A DNA stretch of 64,000 nt from the NCBI GenBank assembly GCA_965219175.1, contig CBDCNI010000001.1:2480001-2544000 (forward strand), given 5' to 3'. The notes beneath the pieces were generated by a model. The model was not told the DNA's origin and made no database searches. It saw only the letters and a list, made by a program, of their open reading frames with translations. The DNA is from JBBPZK01 sp965219175 (GTDB taxonomy: Bacteria > Actinomycetota > Rubrobacteria > Rubrobacterales > Rubrobacteraceae). Shown in pieces: positions 7,653 to 15,204 of this stretch. The number at the start of each line of letters is the position of its first letter. Position 1 is the first letter of the stretch. The translations under genes and the position numbers were made by a program.

Positions 7653-8183
7653 TTATTCCGTTATTTCAGTCCTCAACTCGTCGATCCCGAGCAATGCCTC
7701 GAAAGTGAAGTCGCCCAGGCTACCGGAACGGTCCTCCCGACGATCCAGTACGGCGACGATTTTCACCACCTCCACCCCGGCTTCCGCGAGCTTTTCGGCG
7801 GCGGCGACCGCCTGGGTTCCCGTGGTCACCACATCCTCTATGAGGACCACCCGCTCCCCACGCCCGAGCTTTCCCTCGATGCTCTCTCCGGCGGAGCCTC
7901 CGTACTCTTTGGCCGTTTTTCGGACTATCACGTAGGGAAGGCCCGAGGAGAGCGAGACGGCAGCCGCCAGCGGCACCGCCCCGAGTTCGACCCCAGCGAG
8001 CCTATCGACGCCTTCCGGGAGTATCCGGGAGAGTCCGGTAGCAAGGTCTCGCAGGAGACCGGGCTCGGTGGAGAAGAGGTATTTGTCCACGTAGAAGCTG
8101 CTACGCTTACCGCTGGAGAGGACGAAGTCACCTTCGAGGAGCGCCGCGTCGCGCACGCGGGACGCTAAGTCGGCCGTAGTCAA
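7653..8183 (-). CDS. pyrE: Orotate phosphoribosyltransferase
   Basis: 176 residues. The PRPP-binding motif VVLIEDVVTTGTQ is complete, the flexible loop is RKTAKEYG, and the N-terminal SSGKRSSFYVDKY stretch is the orotate/PRPP site. It makes OMP from orotate and PRPP in the cytoplasm. Its ATG overlaps the stop of the upstream XseB-like gene by four bases (ATGA), so translation is probably coupled. It is the last gene of a tight run murE - CsoR-like - membrane protein - XseB-like - pyrE. Confidence 0.95.
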   Translation of the reverse strand: MTTADLASRVRDAALLEGDFVLSSGKRSSFYVDKYLFSTEPGLLRDLATGLSRILPEGVDRLAGVELGAVPLAAAVSLSSGLPYVIVRKTAKEYGGSAGESIEGKLGRGERVVLIEDVVTTGTQAVAAAEKLAEAGVEVVKIVAVLDRREDRSGSLGDFTFEALLGIDELRTEITE

Positions 8184-8473
8184 CGAGGATCGCCAGGGTT
8201 TCGCTCCTGGCGCTCCAACTCCTCCAGCGCCCCGTCGAAAGGTCCGAAGCCTATGGAACCGAGGGCTTCGCCCAGCTCCCGTTCTCCGTCCGAGGCGGAG
8301 CGCAGGCCTGATTCTATGCCGCGGTTGATCTCCGCGAGCAGGGCCACGGCCCGGTCCAGCGACCCGACCATTTCCTCTTCGGGAACGTCACCCAGGTTGT
8401 CGGCCAGCTTTTCGAGTTCGGCGAGCCTCACTTCGATCTCCTGAACATCCCCGGTCTTCTGATCCTCGCTCAT
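8180..8473 (-). CDS. XseB-like small helical protein
   Basis: 97 residues, acidic and almost wholly helical. The pattern EVRLAELEKLADNLG, then DRAVALLAEINRGIESGLRSA, resembles exonuclease VII small subunit (EALxRLExIVxxLE...LxxGxxLxxxCxxxL), but conservation is weak and the usual large-subunit gene xseA is not in the window. It could equally be a small coiled-coil protein without nuclease role. It overlaps pyrE by four bases and starts 9 bases after the upstream membrane-protein gene. Confidence 0.55.
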   Translation of the reverse strand: MSEDQKTGDVQEIEVRLAELEKLADNLGDVPEEEMVGSLDRAVALLAEINRGIESGLRSASDGERELGEALGSIGFGPFDGALEELERQERNPGDPR

Positions 8474-8482
8474 AGACCGGGA

Positions 8483-8728
8483 CTATACATCATCCCGATC
8501 CCCGTTTTTACGGTCGCGGCCTTCCCTCTTTCCACCCGCCGCCCGGCCGAGTACGAGCCCGAGCCCCCCCGTGAGCAGCACCAGCCCGGCGAAGGGCAGC
8601 ACCGCCCAAACGAGGATGCCGTAACCGGCCTGCAGCAGCAGGAGCGAGACGGCGCCCATAACGGCCACGGCGAGCGGAATCGCCAGGATGAGGATCAGTA
8701 ACAGCGTCGTCGGTTTCATGTTCTTCAA
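8483..8728 (-). CDS. Small two-span membrane protein, function unknown
   Basis: 81 residues. Two hydrophobic helices (about 8-32 and 36-62) are joined by a short turn, with a charged Arg/Lys/Asp tail (about 66-81). No family is recognised. Its start codon follows the stop of the CsoR-like gene without a gap, so it is surely cotranscribed and probably translationally coupled. Homologous position next to a metal-sensor-like gene might suggest a partner role, but nothing in the sequence proves this. Confidence 0.65.
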   Translation of the reverse strand: MKNMKPTTLLLILILAIPLAVAVMGAVSLLLLQAGYGILVWAVLPFAGLVLLTGGLGLVLGRAAGGKREGRDRKNGDRDDV

Positions 8729-8989
8729 CTACTTCGTCACCCGGTCGATTGCTTTCGTCAGGTCCCGTACCAACTCCTCCGAGGCGCCGTCCTCACCGGC
8801 CCGCTCCTCCACGAAGTCCTTGAGCAGCACCGTGTTGATCCGCCGGATGGCGGAGAAGATAGCGCTGGTCTGCTGGACTATGTCGGCGTATCCGACGTCC
8901 TCGTCCTCGACCATCTTCGCGACCCCCCGGACGTGCCCCTCCACGCTCTTGAGGCGGCGTAACACCTCGCCCCTGGTCTCTTTCTGCAA
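8729..8989 (-). CDS. CsoR/RcnR-family protein without the metal ligands
   Basis: 86 residues, the normal length of this all-helical tetrameric repressor family. The family line VEGHVRGVAKMVEDE...DIVQQTSAIFSAIRRIN is clear. In CsoR the copper ligands are Cys in xYCID, His in LxDH and Cys four residues on. Here the first is Ala (YADI, residue 35), the second Phe (LKDF, residue 59), and the third Arg (residue 63). The protein contains no cysteine at all. It therefore cannot be a copper, nickel or persulfide sensor of the known kind. It follows murE by six bases. Confidence 0.8.
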   Translation of the reverse strand: MQKETRGEVLRRLKSVEGHVRGVAKMVEDEDVGYADIVQQTSAIFSAIRRINTVLLKDFVEERAGEDGASEELVRDLTKAIDRVTK

Positions 8990-8995
8990 AACCCG

Positions 8996-10456
8996 CTACC
9001 CTCCCGTCTTCTCGAAGCTCTCCAACAACTCCCCGACCACGCTCGCGTCGTGGAAAGGAACGTCGCCCTCCGGCAGGTGCTGGACCCGCTCGTGCCCCTT
9101 GCCCGCCACGACGACCAAGTCACCGGCCCGCGCCTTATCGAGCGCCCGGCGGATGGCGTCCAGGCGATCCAGGATCACCTCGGAGCGCTCCGAGTCCGCG
9201 CCGGAGGCGACTTCCGCAGCTATCTTCGCCGGGTCTTCGGAATAGGCGTCGTCGGTCGTGACGATACTCCAATCGGACAGCTCGGACGACACCCGGCCCA
9301 TTAACGGGCGCTTGGCCCCGTCCCGATCCCCGGCCGCTCCGAATACGCAGATCACACGTCCACCGTCCCTATCCGCCGCTTCACGGGCGACCGCGAGCAC
9401 CGCCGCGAGCCCGACCTCCGTATGGGCGTAGTCCACTATGACCTCGAAACCCGTTCCGGAAGCGACCCGCTCGAACCGGCCCGGCACCTGCGGCATCTTC
9501 CCTACCGCTCGAGCCACAGCCTCGCCGTCTACACCGACCGCCAACGCGAACGCAGCGGCTCCGGTGACGTTTAGCACGTTGTAAGGGCCTAGCAGCGGGC
9601 TCTCTAGTTCCAATAAGCCTCCTGGATAGCGCAGTACGAAATCGGTTCCCAGCCGCGAGGCTCGCACGCCCTCCACCCGGTAGTCGGCGTTCTCTACCCC
9701 ACCGAATGTTTCCACGCCCTCTATCTCTCGGGCGAGTCGTCGTCCCCATTCGTCTTCGGCGTTGGCGAGCTTCGGGCCTTTTGCCCAGCGGAAGAGTTCG
9801 CGTTTGGCGGCGTAGTATTCCTCCATCGAGCCGTGCAGGTCGAGGTGGTCCCTGGTCAAGTTGGTGAACAGGGCGCCGGCGAAGCTGGTGCCGGTGACGC
9901 GCCGGAGGGAGATCCCGTGCGAAGATACTTCCATCACGACCCGGCGGACGCCCTTGTCCAGCATCTCGGCCAGCATTCCCTGAACCTCCGGGGCTTCCGG
10001 GGTCGTCCGGGAAGCCGGGCGACGCTCCCCGCCCAGCACCGCCTCGGCGGTCGTCATAAGACCGCAGGCGGGCTCGCCGAAGGCGGCGGACAGGATCGAG
10101 TAGAGGGCGTAAGAAGTCGTGGTCTTGCCGTTGGTGCCGGTTACTCCGTAGACTTCCATCTTCTGCGAAGGTTCCTCGAATACGGCCCGCGAGAGGTCCG
10201 CCAGGGCGGTTCTCGCGTCGGGGACTACGGCCACCGGGACACCCGCAACGTCACGCTCGGCCACGATCAGCGATGCTCCTCTTTTCAGGGCTTCCGGAAT
10301 AAACTCCGCGCCGTCGCGCTTGAAGCCCGGCACGGCGACAAAGGCGTAACCGGGACGGACGGACCTCGAATCATAAGCGACGCCCGTTATGGGACCAGCG
10401 ATGGATGGGACCCTCGCCCCGAGTAGATTCGCCGCCTTTGATGGATCCAAGACCAC
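8996..10456 (-). CDS. murE: UDP-N-acetylmuramyl-tripeptide synthetase, probably L-lysine adding
   Basis: 486 residues in the three Mur ligase domains: N-terminal UDP-binding (about 1-95), central ATPase with P-loop GTNGKTT (107-113) and TTPE, and C-terminal domain from about 325. It adds the third residue to UDP-MurNAc-L-Ala-D-Glu. DAP-adding enzymes carry DNPR at the specificity loop; here residues 402-405 read DDAY in TTDDAYSEDP, so the DAP-contacting Arg is missing. Rubrobacter walls are reported to contain L-lysine, which fits. The GTG start overlies the sigma-factor leader region. No other mur or fts genes are adjacent, so it sits outside the usual dcw cluster. Confidence 0.93.
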   Translation of the reverse strand: MVLDPSKAANLLGARVPSIAGPITGVAYDSRSVRPGYAFVAVPGFKRDGAEFIPEALKRGASLIVAERDVAGVPVAVVPDARTALADLSRAVFEEPSQKMEVYGVTGTNGKTTTSYALYSILSAAFGEPACGLMTTAEAVLGGERRPASRTTPEAPEVQGMLAEMLDKGVRRVVMEVSSHGISLRRVTGTSFAGALFTNLTRDHLDLHGSMEEYYAAKRELFRWAKGPKLANAEDEWGRRLAREIEGVETFGGVENADYRVEGVRASRLGTDFVLRYPGGLLELESPLLGPYNVLNVTGAAAFALAVGVDGEAVARAVGKMPQVPGRFERVASGTGFEVIVDYAHTEVGLAAVLAVAREAADRDGGRVICVFGAAGDRDGAKRPLMGRVSSELSDWSIVTTDDAYSEDPAKIAAEVASGADSERSEVILDRLDAIRRALDKARAGDLVVVAGKGHERVQHLPEGDVPFHDASVVGELLESFEKTGG

Positions 10457-10659
10457 AAATTATAGTGTAGCAAGATCGCTTCCAGCGGCGCCTGAATATC
10501 CGCCGGAAAACGTCTTCTACATATAAATAACCAAAATTGAAGTGACGATCACCTGTGCGTGTGTTAACCTACGCGAGTTATTTTTCACAGAAATTTAATA
10601 GTTATTGTGTAGTGAACCGCAGAAATAGTAAGGCAGTGCTTAAGAAAGAAAGGAGCTAG

Positions 10660-11757
10660 ATGTCGACCGAGAATACCGCAGTGCTAACGGAGCGGACGAG
10701 TGAACTCTTGAGCCGCGGACGTAGCCAGGGCTTTGTCAGCATGGAGGAGGTCGCCGGTCTCGTTCAGGAGGGGAACCTCTCAGCGACCGAAGTCGAAGAA
10801 TTCTATGCTACTCTCGAAGAAGAGGAGATCACACTCGTCGAGAGCGAAGCTGCGAAATCGGCCGACAGTTCCCCAACCGTGCCGGTCCACATCTCCGAAG
10901 CCTCCGCCGTCCAGCTCGCGCACGCGGTCGCGACCGGCGACTCTATCCGGATGTACCTCGCGGAGATCGGCCGTGTCAATCTTTTGACACACGCCGATGA
11001 GATCCGCCTGGCGAAGGGAATCGCCCGCGGTTGCAAGCGCTCCAAGGACCGTCTGGTGGAGGCGAACCTGCGGCTCGTGGTCTCGATAGCCAAGAAATAT
11101 CGGGGTCGCGGGGTTTCGTTTCTGGACCTCATACAGGAGGGGAACCTCGGTCTGATCCGTGCTTCCGAGAAATTCGACCACACAAAAGGTTACAAGTTCT
11201 CGACTTATGCGACGTGGTGGATCCGCCAGGCTATAACCCGCGCCATCGCCGACAAGGGGCGCACCATCCGCATCCCGGTTCACATGGTCGAGAAGGTCAA
11301 TAAGTTCCACCGCACTCACCGAAGGATGACCCAGTTCCTCGGTCGCGAGCCGGAAGACGAAGAGATAGCCTTCGAGTTGGACATCACCGTCGAGGAGATA
11401 GCGCGCCTCCGCGAGATCAGCCAGCGGGCCATAAGCCTCGAAACCCCGGTCGGCGAAGAGGATTCCTCAGAGCTCGGCGACTTCCTCGAAGACTCGGCGG
11501 CCGTCACCCCGACGGAGGCCGTCTCGGACTCGCTGCTCAAGGCGCACCTCAGGGAGTCGCTCAACGAGCTTCCCGAGCGGGAGCGTCAGATCATCGAGCT
11601 CCGGTTCGGGATGAAGGACGACAGGCCCCGCACCCTCGAAGAGGTCGGCCGCGAGTTCGACATCACCCGTGAGCGGGTGCGCCAGATCCAGATGAAGACC
11701 CTCAACCTACTCCGCGAGCAGCGCCGCACCCAGAACCTGCGTGAGTACCTCAGGTAG
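10660..11757 (+). CDS. rpoD: Principal RNA polymerase sigma factor (SigA/RpoD, sigma-70 group 1 or 2)
   Basis: 365 residues. Region 1.2 starts at SIRMYLAEIGRVNLLT, region 2 includes EANLRLVVSIAKKYRGRG and the -10 recognition helix FSTYATWWIRQAITRAI, region 3 follows (IRIPVHMVEK), and region 4.2 ends in LEEVGREFDITRERVRQIQ. The N-terminal 85 residues are an acidic region 1.1-like stretch with the helical VEEFYATLEEEEI. It directs housekeeping transcription. GAAAGGAG lies about 7 bases before the ATG. The 200-base leader is unusually AT-rich, but I could not fix one promoter. The downstream phosphatase gene overlaps its last 17 bases. Confidence 0.95.
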   Translation: MSTENTAVLTERTSELLSRGRSQGFVSMEEVAGLVQEGNLSATEVEEFYATLEEEEITLVESEAAKSADSSPTVPVHISEASAVQLAHAVATGDSIRMYLAEIGRVNLLTHADEIRLAKGIARGCKRSKDRLVEANLRLVVSIAKKYRGRGVSFLDLIQEGNLGLIRASEKFDHTKGYKFSTYATWWIRQAITRAIADKGRTIRIPVHMVEKVNKFHRTHRRMTQFLGREPEDEEIAFELDITVEEIARLREISQRAISLETPVGEEDSSELGDFLEDSAAVTPTEAVSDSLLKAHLRESLNELPERERQIIELRFGMKDDRPRTLEEVGREFDITRERVRQIQMKTLNLLREQRRTQNLREYLR

Positions 11758-12562
11758 CGTCCCCGACGTCGCCTCCGGCGAGAGCCGGGAACAAGTCCAC
11801 GAGTTCGTCTGCGACCTGGCTCGCCGGGTCGGCGAACTACAACTTTCGCGCTACGAGCGACCGGGGGAGATCCACGAGAAAGCGCCCAAAGACCTCGTTA
11901 CAGAGGTAGACCTTCTCTGTGAGGAGCTACTAGTCTCCGCCATCCGGGAACGCTACCCGGAAGACGCCATTCTTTCGGAGGAGCAGGGAGGTGAAGTCTC
12001 CGAGACCGGGCGTTCGTGGCTCTTGGACCCGGTAGACGGCACGGCTAACTTCTCGCGGGCCAACCCGCTTTTCTGCGCCTGTGTCTCGGTCATGGAGGAC
12101 GGCGTTTTGACCCACGCGGCCGTCCCAGCTCCCCGTTTTGGCGACCTCTATCATGCGTACCTCGGAGGCGGCGCCTACCGGGACTCCGGCGGGGAATCCA
12201 AGCGCATGCGCGTCACGGAAGTAGAAAAGGTCGAAGACGCTTTCGTCGGCGCGGACCTCTCCATATTCAACAACTCCGGGAAGTACGGCGAGGCCGTCCA
12301 GAAAGTCCTGTTCGACTCCTGGCAACTCCGCTCGTTGGGCAGCGCCGGAATCCGGGGCGCCTGGGTGGCGGCGGGATACCTCGACGCATCCATCGGCACC
12401 CGCAATACCGCCTGGGACTACGCGCCGATAGCGCTCCTGGTCTCCGAAGCCGGAGGACGCGCCACCGACCTCTCCGGCGAACCGTGGGACCTCGAATCGG
12501 ACGGTCTCCTGGCCGCGAACGAAGTTCTACACGCGCAAATACTAAGCATCCTCAACGACTAG
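11741..12562 (+). CDS. Inositol-monophosphatase-family phosphatase
   Basis: 273 residues. The metal-binding motifs of the family are complete: SEEQGG (Glu), LLDPVDGTANFSR (Asp-x-x-Asp) and WDYAPIALLVSEAGG near the C-terminus. Members hydrolyse inositol-1-phosphate, fructose-1,6-bisphosphate, histidinol phosphate or PAP. As Rubrobacter makes inositol-based compatible solutes, a solute role is possible but unproved. The GTG start lies inside the end of the sigma-factor gene (17-base overlap), indicating cotranscription. The Shine-Dalgarno is weak, consistent with coupling. Confidence 0.85.
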   Translation: MSTSGSVPDVASGESREQVHEFVCDLARRVGELQLSRYERPGEIHEKAPKDLVTEVDLLCEELLVSAIRERYPEDAILSEEQGGEVSETGRSWLLDPVDGTANFSRANPLFCACVSVMEDGVLTHAAVPAPRFGDLYHAYLGGGAYRDSGGESKRMRVTEVEKVEDAFVGADLSIFNNSGKYGEAVQKVLFDSWQLRSLGSAGIRGAWVAAGYLDASIGTRNTAWDYAPIALLVSEAGGRATDLSGEPWDLESDGLLAANEVLHAQILSILND

Positions 12563-12728
12563 AGCTGGTCAGCTAGTCAACCGCCTCCTCCGGCGGCTTA
12601 TCAGCCTGTCAGCGATTGAAGGCCGTACTCCGGGCGGAAGCGTTACCAAGAGCCGCAGCGAGGAACCAGCGCTCTACGGACAAAACTTCGTGATCGGAGA
12701 AGCTGAAGTGCTGACAGGCTGACCAGCT
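12563..12728. repeat. Nested long inverted repeat between convergent genes
   Basis: AGCTGGTCAGC (12563-12573) pairs perfectly with GCTGACCAGCT (12718-12728), and TCAGCCTGTCAGC (12601-12613) pairs perfectly with GCTGACAGGCTGA (12710-12722). The two right arms overlap, so the two pairings compete. A small CCGCC/GGCGG hairpin lies between the left arms (12581-12596). It fills the whole gap between two convergent genes and may act as a two-way terminator, a small palindromic repeat element or a structured RNA. Confidence 0.6.
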
Positions 12729-12735
12729 TCAAACG

Positions 12736-15126
12736 CTACGGAGCATTTTGCGAAGGAGGCTGTGCGGGCGGGATCCGTGTCCCCTGCTGCGGCGCGACGT
12801 TCGGGTTGGGAGCGGGCGCGAACTGTTGCTGGGGCAGGTTCGGGTTGGCGGGCTGCTGCGGAGCCAGCGCGCCCCCAGATTGAGACTGTGGTTGTTGTGT
12901 ACCAGGCTGCGCCGGTGCTGCTCCGAAGCTTCCGTTGGGAGGAGTACCTGATGGTGTTACGCCGGGGATTGTAATGCCCGGTGTCGTCCCTGAGGGAGAT
13001 TTAGGAGTAGTGCTACCCGAAGATGTCGTCCCGCCGGAGGCGCCGGAGAAAGTGAGCCCTCCTATAACGGTATCTTTTTTGGACTTCTTCTTCGTGGGCT
13101 TGAAGACTGGTTTCAAGGTCGGCTTCACGTAGGCGCGGCCGTCTGTTTTCACCTTCAGGTCGAGGCTCGGGCTCGGGTAGTCGAACTGCTCTACCGTCGG
13201 GTACTCCTGCACGGCCTGCTCCATGTACGCGGACCATATATCCAGCGGGAAGTTCTCGCCGTTGACCTGCTGAAGGCCGTCTACGTTGATCATCGGCGCG
13301 GGCTTCGGATAGCCGACCCAGACGCTCGTCGCTAGCTGCGGTATGTAGCCGACGTACCAGGCATCCCGGAACATCTCCGTGGTCCCCGTCTTGGCGGCGG
13401 AGGGACGTCCTATCTCCGCGTTCACGTTGTGGAAGTAGGTAGGCGTTCCCCGGTTCACCACGCCCTCCAGAAGTTGGTTCATTTCCTTTGCCTGATCCTC
13501 TGAAAGCGCCCGTTCTCCCTGCTGTTTGTGCTCGTAGACGGTCACTTCCTTACCGTCTTTCTCCTGGGTGACTTTCTGGACCAGGTACGGCTTCATGTGC
13601 TCGCCGTTGTTGGCGAAAGTCGAGTAAGCGGAGGCCATCTCATAAGGGGTGACCCCGTGACCGAGACCACCGATTGCGGTGGCGGGACCCGTCTCCAGCG
13701 GGCTCGTGATGCCCAGCTTGTGGGCCATATCCACCACGTTCTTTATGCCGAGGTCGAGCGCGAGTTGCACGAACACGGTGTTGTCCGACTGCTCTATGGC
13801 CGTTTCGATGGAGATTGGTCCGCGTTGGGCGTCCCCGTAGTTCTTGACCGAGTAGTAGGGTTCCTGGGAGCCTTTTGGCAACGGTATAAAGAGGTTCTTT
13901 GAATCGTAGAGGGTTTGTGGCGAGATGCCTTTCTTGATCGCCTCGGCCATCACGAAGGCCTTGAACGAGCTGCCGGGCTGTCTGTACGCCTGGGTGGCGA
14001 GGTTGAATTTGATCTTGCTGTAGTCCGACCCACCGACCATCGCCTTGACCGCCCCGGACGCCGGGTCTATCGAGACGAGGGAAGCGGAAGGATCGCCTGC
14101 GGAAGGGTCCACGACTTGGTTTACGGCCCCGTTCGCCATCTTCTGGAGGGTCGGGTCGAGGGTCGTATAAACCTTGAGGCCGCCCCCGTAGATGGCTTTG
14201 TCTCCGAACTTGTCGGCCAGCTCTTTCCGGACGGCGTTCAAGAAATATTCGTTGCCGTTCTCGTGCTTGACGCGACCCCGGTTCAGGCCGAGGGACGATT
14301 TCACAGCCTTGTCGTGCTCCTTTTTCGATATGACGCGATACTGGAGCATCTTGTCCAGCACGACATTGCGCCGCTCTTGAACGCTCTTCGGGTCCACGAA
14401 CGGATCGTAGGTACCTGGGAGGTTGATGATCCCGGCGAGCATGGCCGACTCGGGGAGCGTGAGGTCCTTGGCGCTCTTGTTGAAGTAGGTGCGGGCGGCC
14501 GCCTGCGCCCCGTAAGCGTTCTGACCGAAGTAAACCGTGTTGAGGTATTGCTCGATGATCTCTTTCTTGGAATGCTGCTTATCGTACTGCCAGGCCAGAG
14601 AAGCTTCCGTGATCTTACGTTGGAAGCTCGGGATATTGCGCTCATTTTGGGGTATGTAAGTGTTCTTGACGAGCTGCTGGGTGATCGTCGAACCACCCTC
14701 TTGGATGGACATGGTTTCGAGGTTCGTCTGGGCCGCGCGGGCTATCCCCTCGAAGTCGAGCCCGCCGTGCTTGTAGAAGCGATGGTCCTCTATCGCGACG
14801 GCCGCCTCCGGCAGGGTCGGGGCCATCTTGCTCAAAGAAACGACGTAGCGGTTCTGGACACCGTAAAGTTCGTCCACGGTGTTGCCGTTCGCATCGTAGA
14901 TGGTCGAGGTCTGCGCGAGCTCAACGGACTTGTAACTGTCGAGGCTGGGCATGCTGTTGGCGACTTTGGTATATGTGTAGCCGAAGCTGATGACGAGCGC
15001 GGCAACCGCCAGCACGCCCGCCACGCAGGCAAGGACAACGAGGTTGCGGACCAAGACCCAGAGCGTGCTTCTCTGACGATGTCGGCGACGTCGCCGATTA
15101 GACCTTACGGATATATCGTTACGCAT
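12736..15126 (-). CDS. Class A penicillin-binding protein (transglycosylase/transpeptidase)
   Basis: 796 residues from ATG 15126. A basic cytoplasmic tail (RRRRRHRQR) and one membrane helix (about 20-48) lead into a GT51 transglycosylase domain with EDHRFYKHGG and GGSTITQQLVKN. The transpeptidase domain follows with SxxK as GSSFK, SDN, and KTGTT. The last ~110 residues are a Pro/Gln/Ser/Thr-rich tail, probably wall-spanning. It polymerises and cross-links peptidoglycan outside the membrane. The open frame extends 76 codons further upstream, but that part overlaps the divergent aminotransferase gene and looks unlike protein, so I rejected it. No Shine-Dalgarno precedes the ATG. Confidence 0.93.
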   Translation of the reverse strand: MRNDISVRSNRRRRRHRQRSTLWVLVRNLVVLACVAGVLAVAALVISFGYTYTKVANSMPSLDSYKSVELAQTSTIYDANGNTVDELYGVQNRYVVSLSKMAPTLPEAAVAIEDHRFYKHGGLDFEGIARAAQTNLETMSIQEGGSTITQQLVKNTYIPQNERNIPSFQRKITEASLAWQYDKQHSKKEIIEQYLNTVYFGQNAYGAQAAARTYFNKSAKDLTLPESAMLAGIINLPGTYDPFVDPKSVQERRNVVLDKMLQYRVISKKEHDKAVKSSLGLNRGRVKHENGNEYFLNAVRKELADKFGDKAIYGGGLKVYTTLDPTLQKMANGAVNQVVDPSAGDPSASLVSIDPASGAVKAMVGGSDYSKIKFNLATQAYRQPGSSFKAFVMAEAIKKGISPQTLYDSKNLFIPLPKGSQEPYYSVKNYGDAQRGPISIETAIEQSDNTVFVQLALDLGIKNVVDMAHKLGITSPLETGPATAIGGLGHGVTPYEMASAYSTFANNGEHMKPYLVQKVTQEKDGKEVTVYEHKQQGERALSEDQAKEMNQLLEGVVNRGTPTYFHNVNAEIGRPSAAKTGTTEMFRDAWYVGYIPQLATSVWVGYPKPAPMINVDGLQQVNGENFPLDIWSAYMEQAVQEYPTVEQFDYPSPSLDLKVKTDGRAYVKPTLKPVFKPTKKKSKKDTVIGGLTFSGASGGTTSSGSTTPKSPSGTTPGITIPGVTPSGTPPNGSFGAAPAQPGTQQPQSQSGGALAPQQPANPNLPQQQFAPAPNPNVAPQQGTRIPPAQPPSQNAP

Positions 15127-15135
15127 GAGCAAGAT

Positions 15136-15146
15136 ATTATATAGCA
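15136..15146 (-). promoter_or_regulatory. Extended -10 element giving a near-leaderless PBP transcript
   Basis: The minus strand reads TGC-TATATAAT, whose TATAAT ends 9 bases before the PBP start codon. A start site about seven bases further on would leave a leader of only a few bases, which fits the lack of a Shine-Dalgarno. No -35 is evident, as expected for extended -10 promoters. Confidence 0.45.
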
Positions 15147-15204
15147 CAAACTGCGGTCCTCCAGAGAGGAGACAAAGATCAAAACGACCACCCTCACCCG
15201 CGAG

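Noticed and set aside
10457..10659. Promoter of the sigma-factor gene
   Set aside because: The 200-base leader is AT-rich with TTGAAG at 10537, but the nearest -10-like box is 22 bases away; no pair is convincing.
13915..15144. Long plus-strand frame of 409 codons
   Set aside because: Antisense shadow of the penicillin-binding protein gene, which has full domain evidence.
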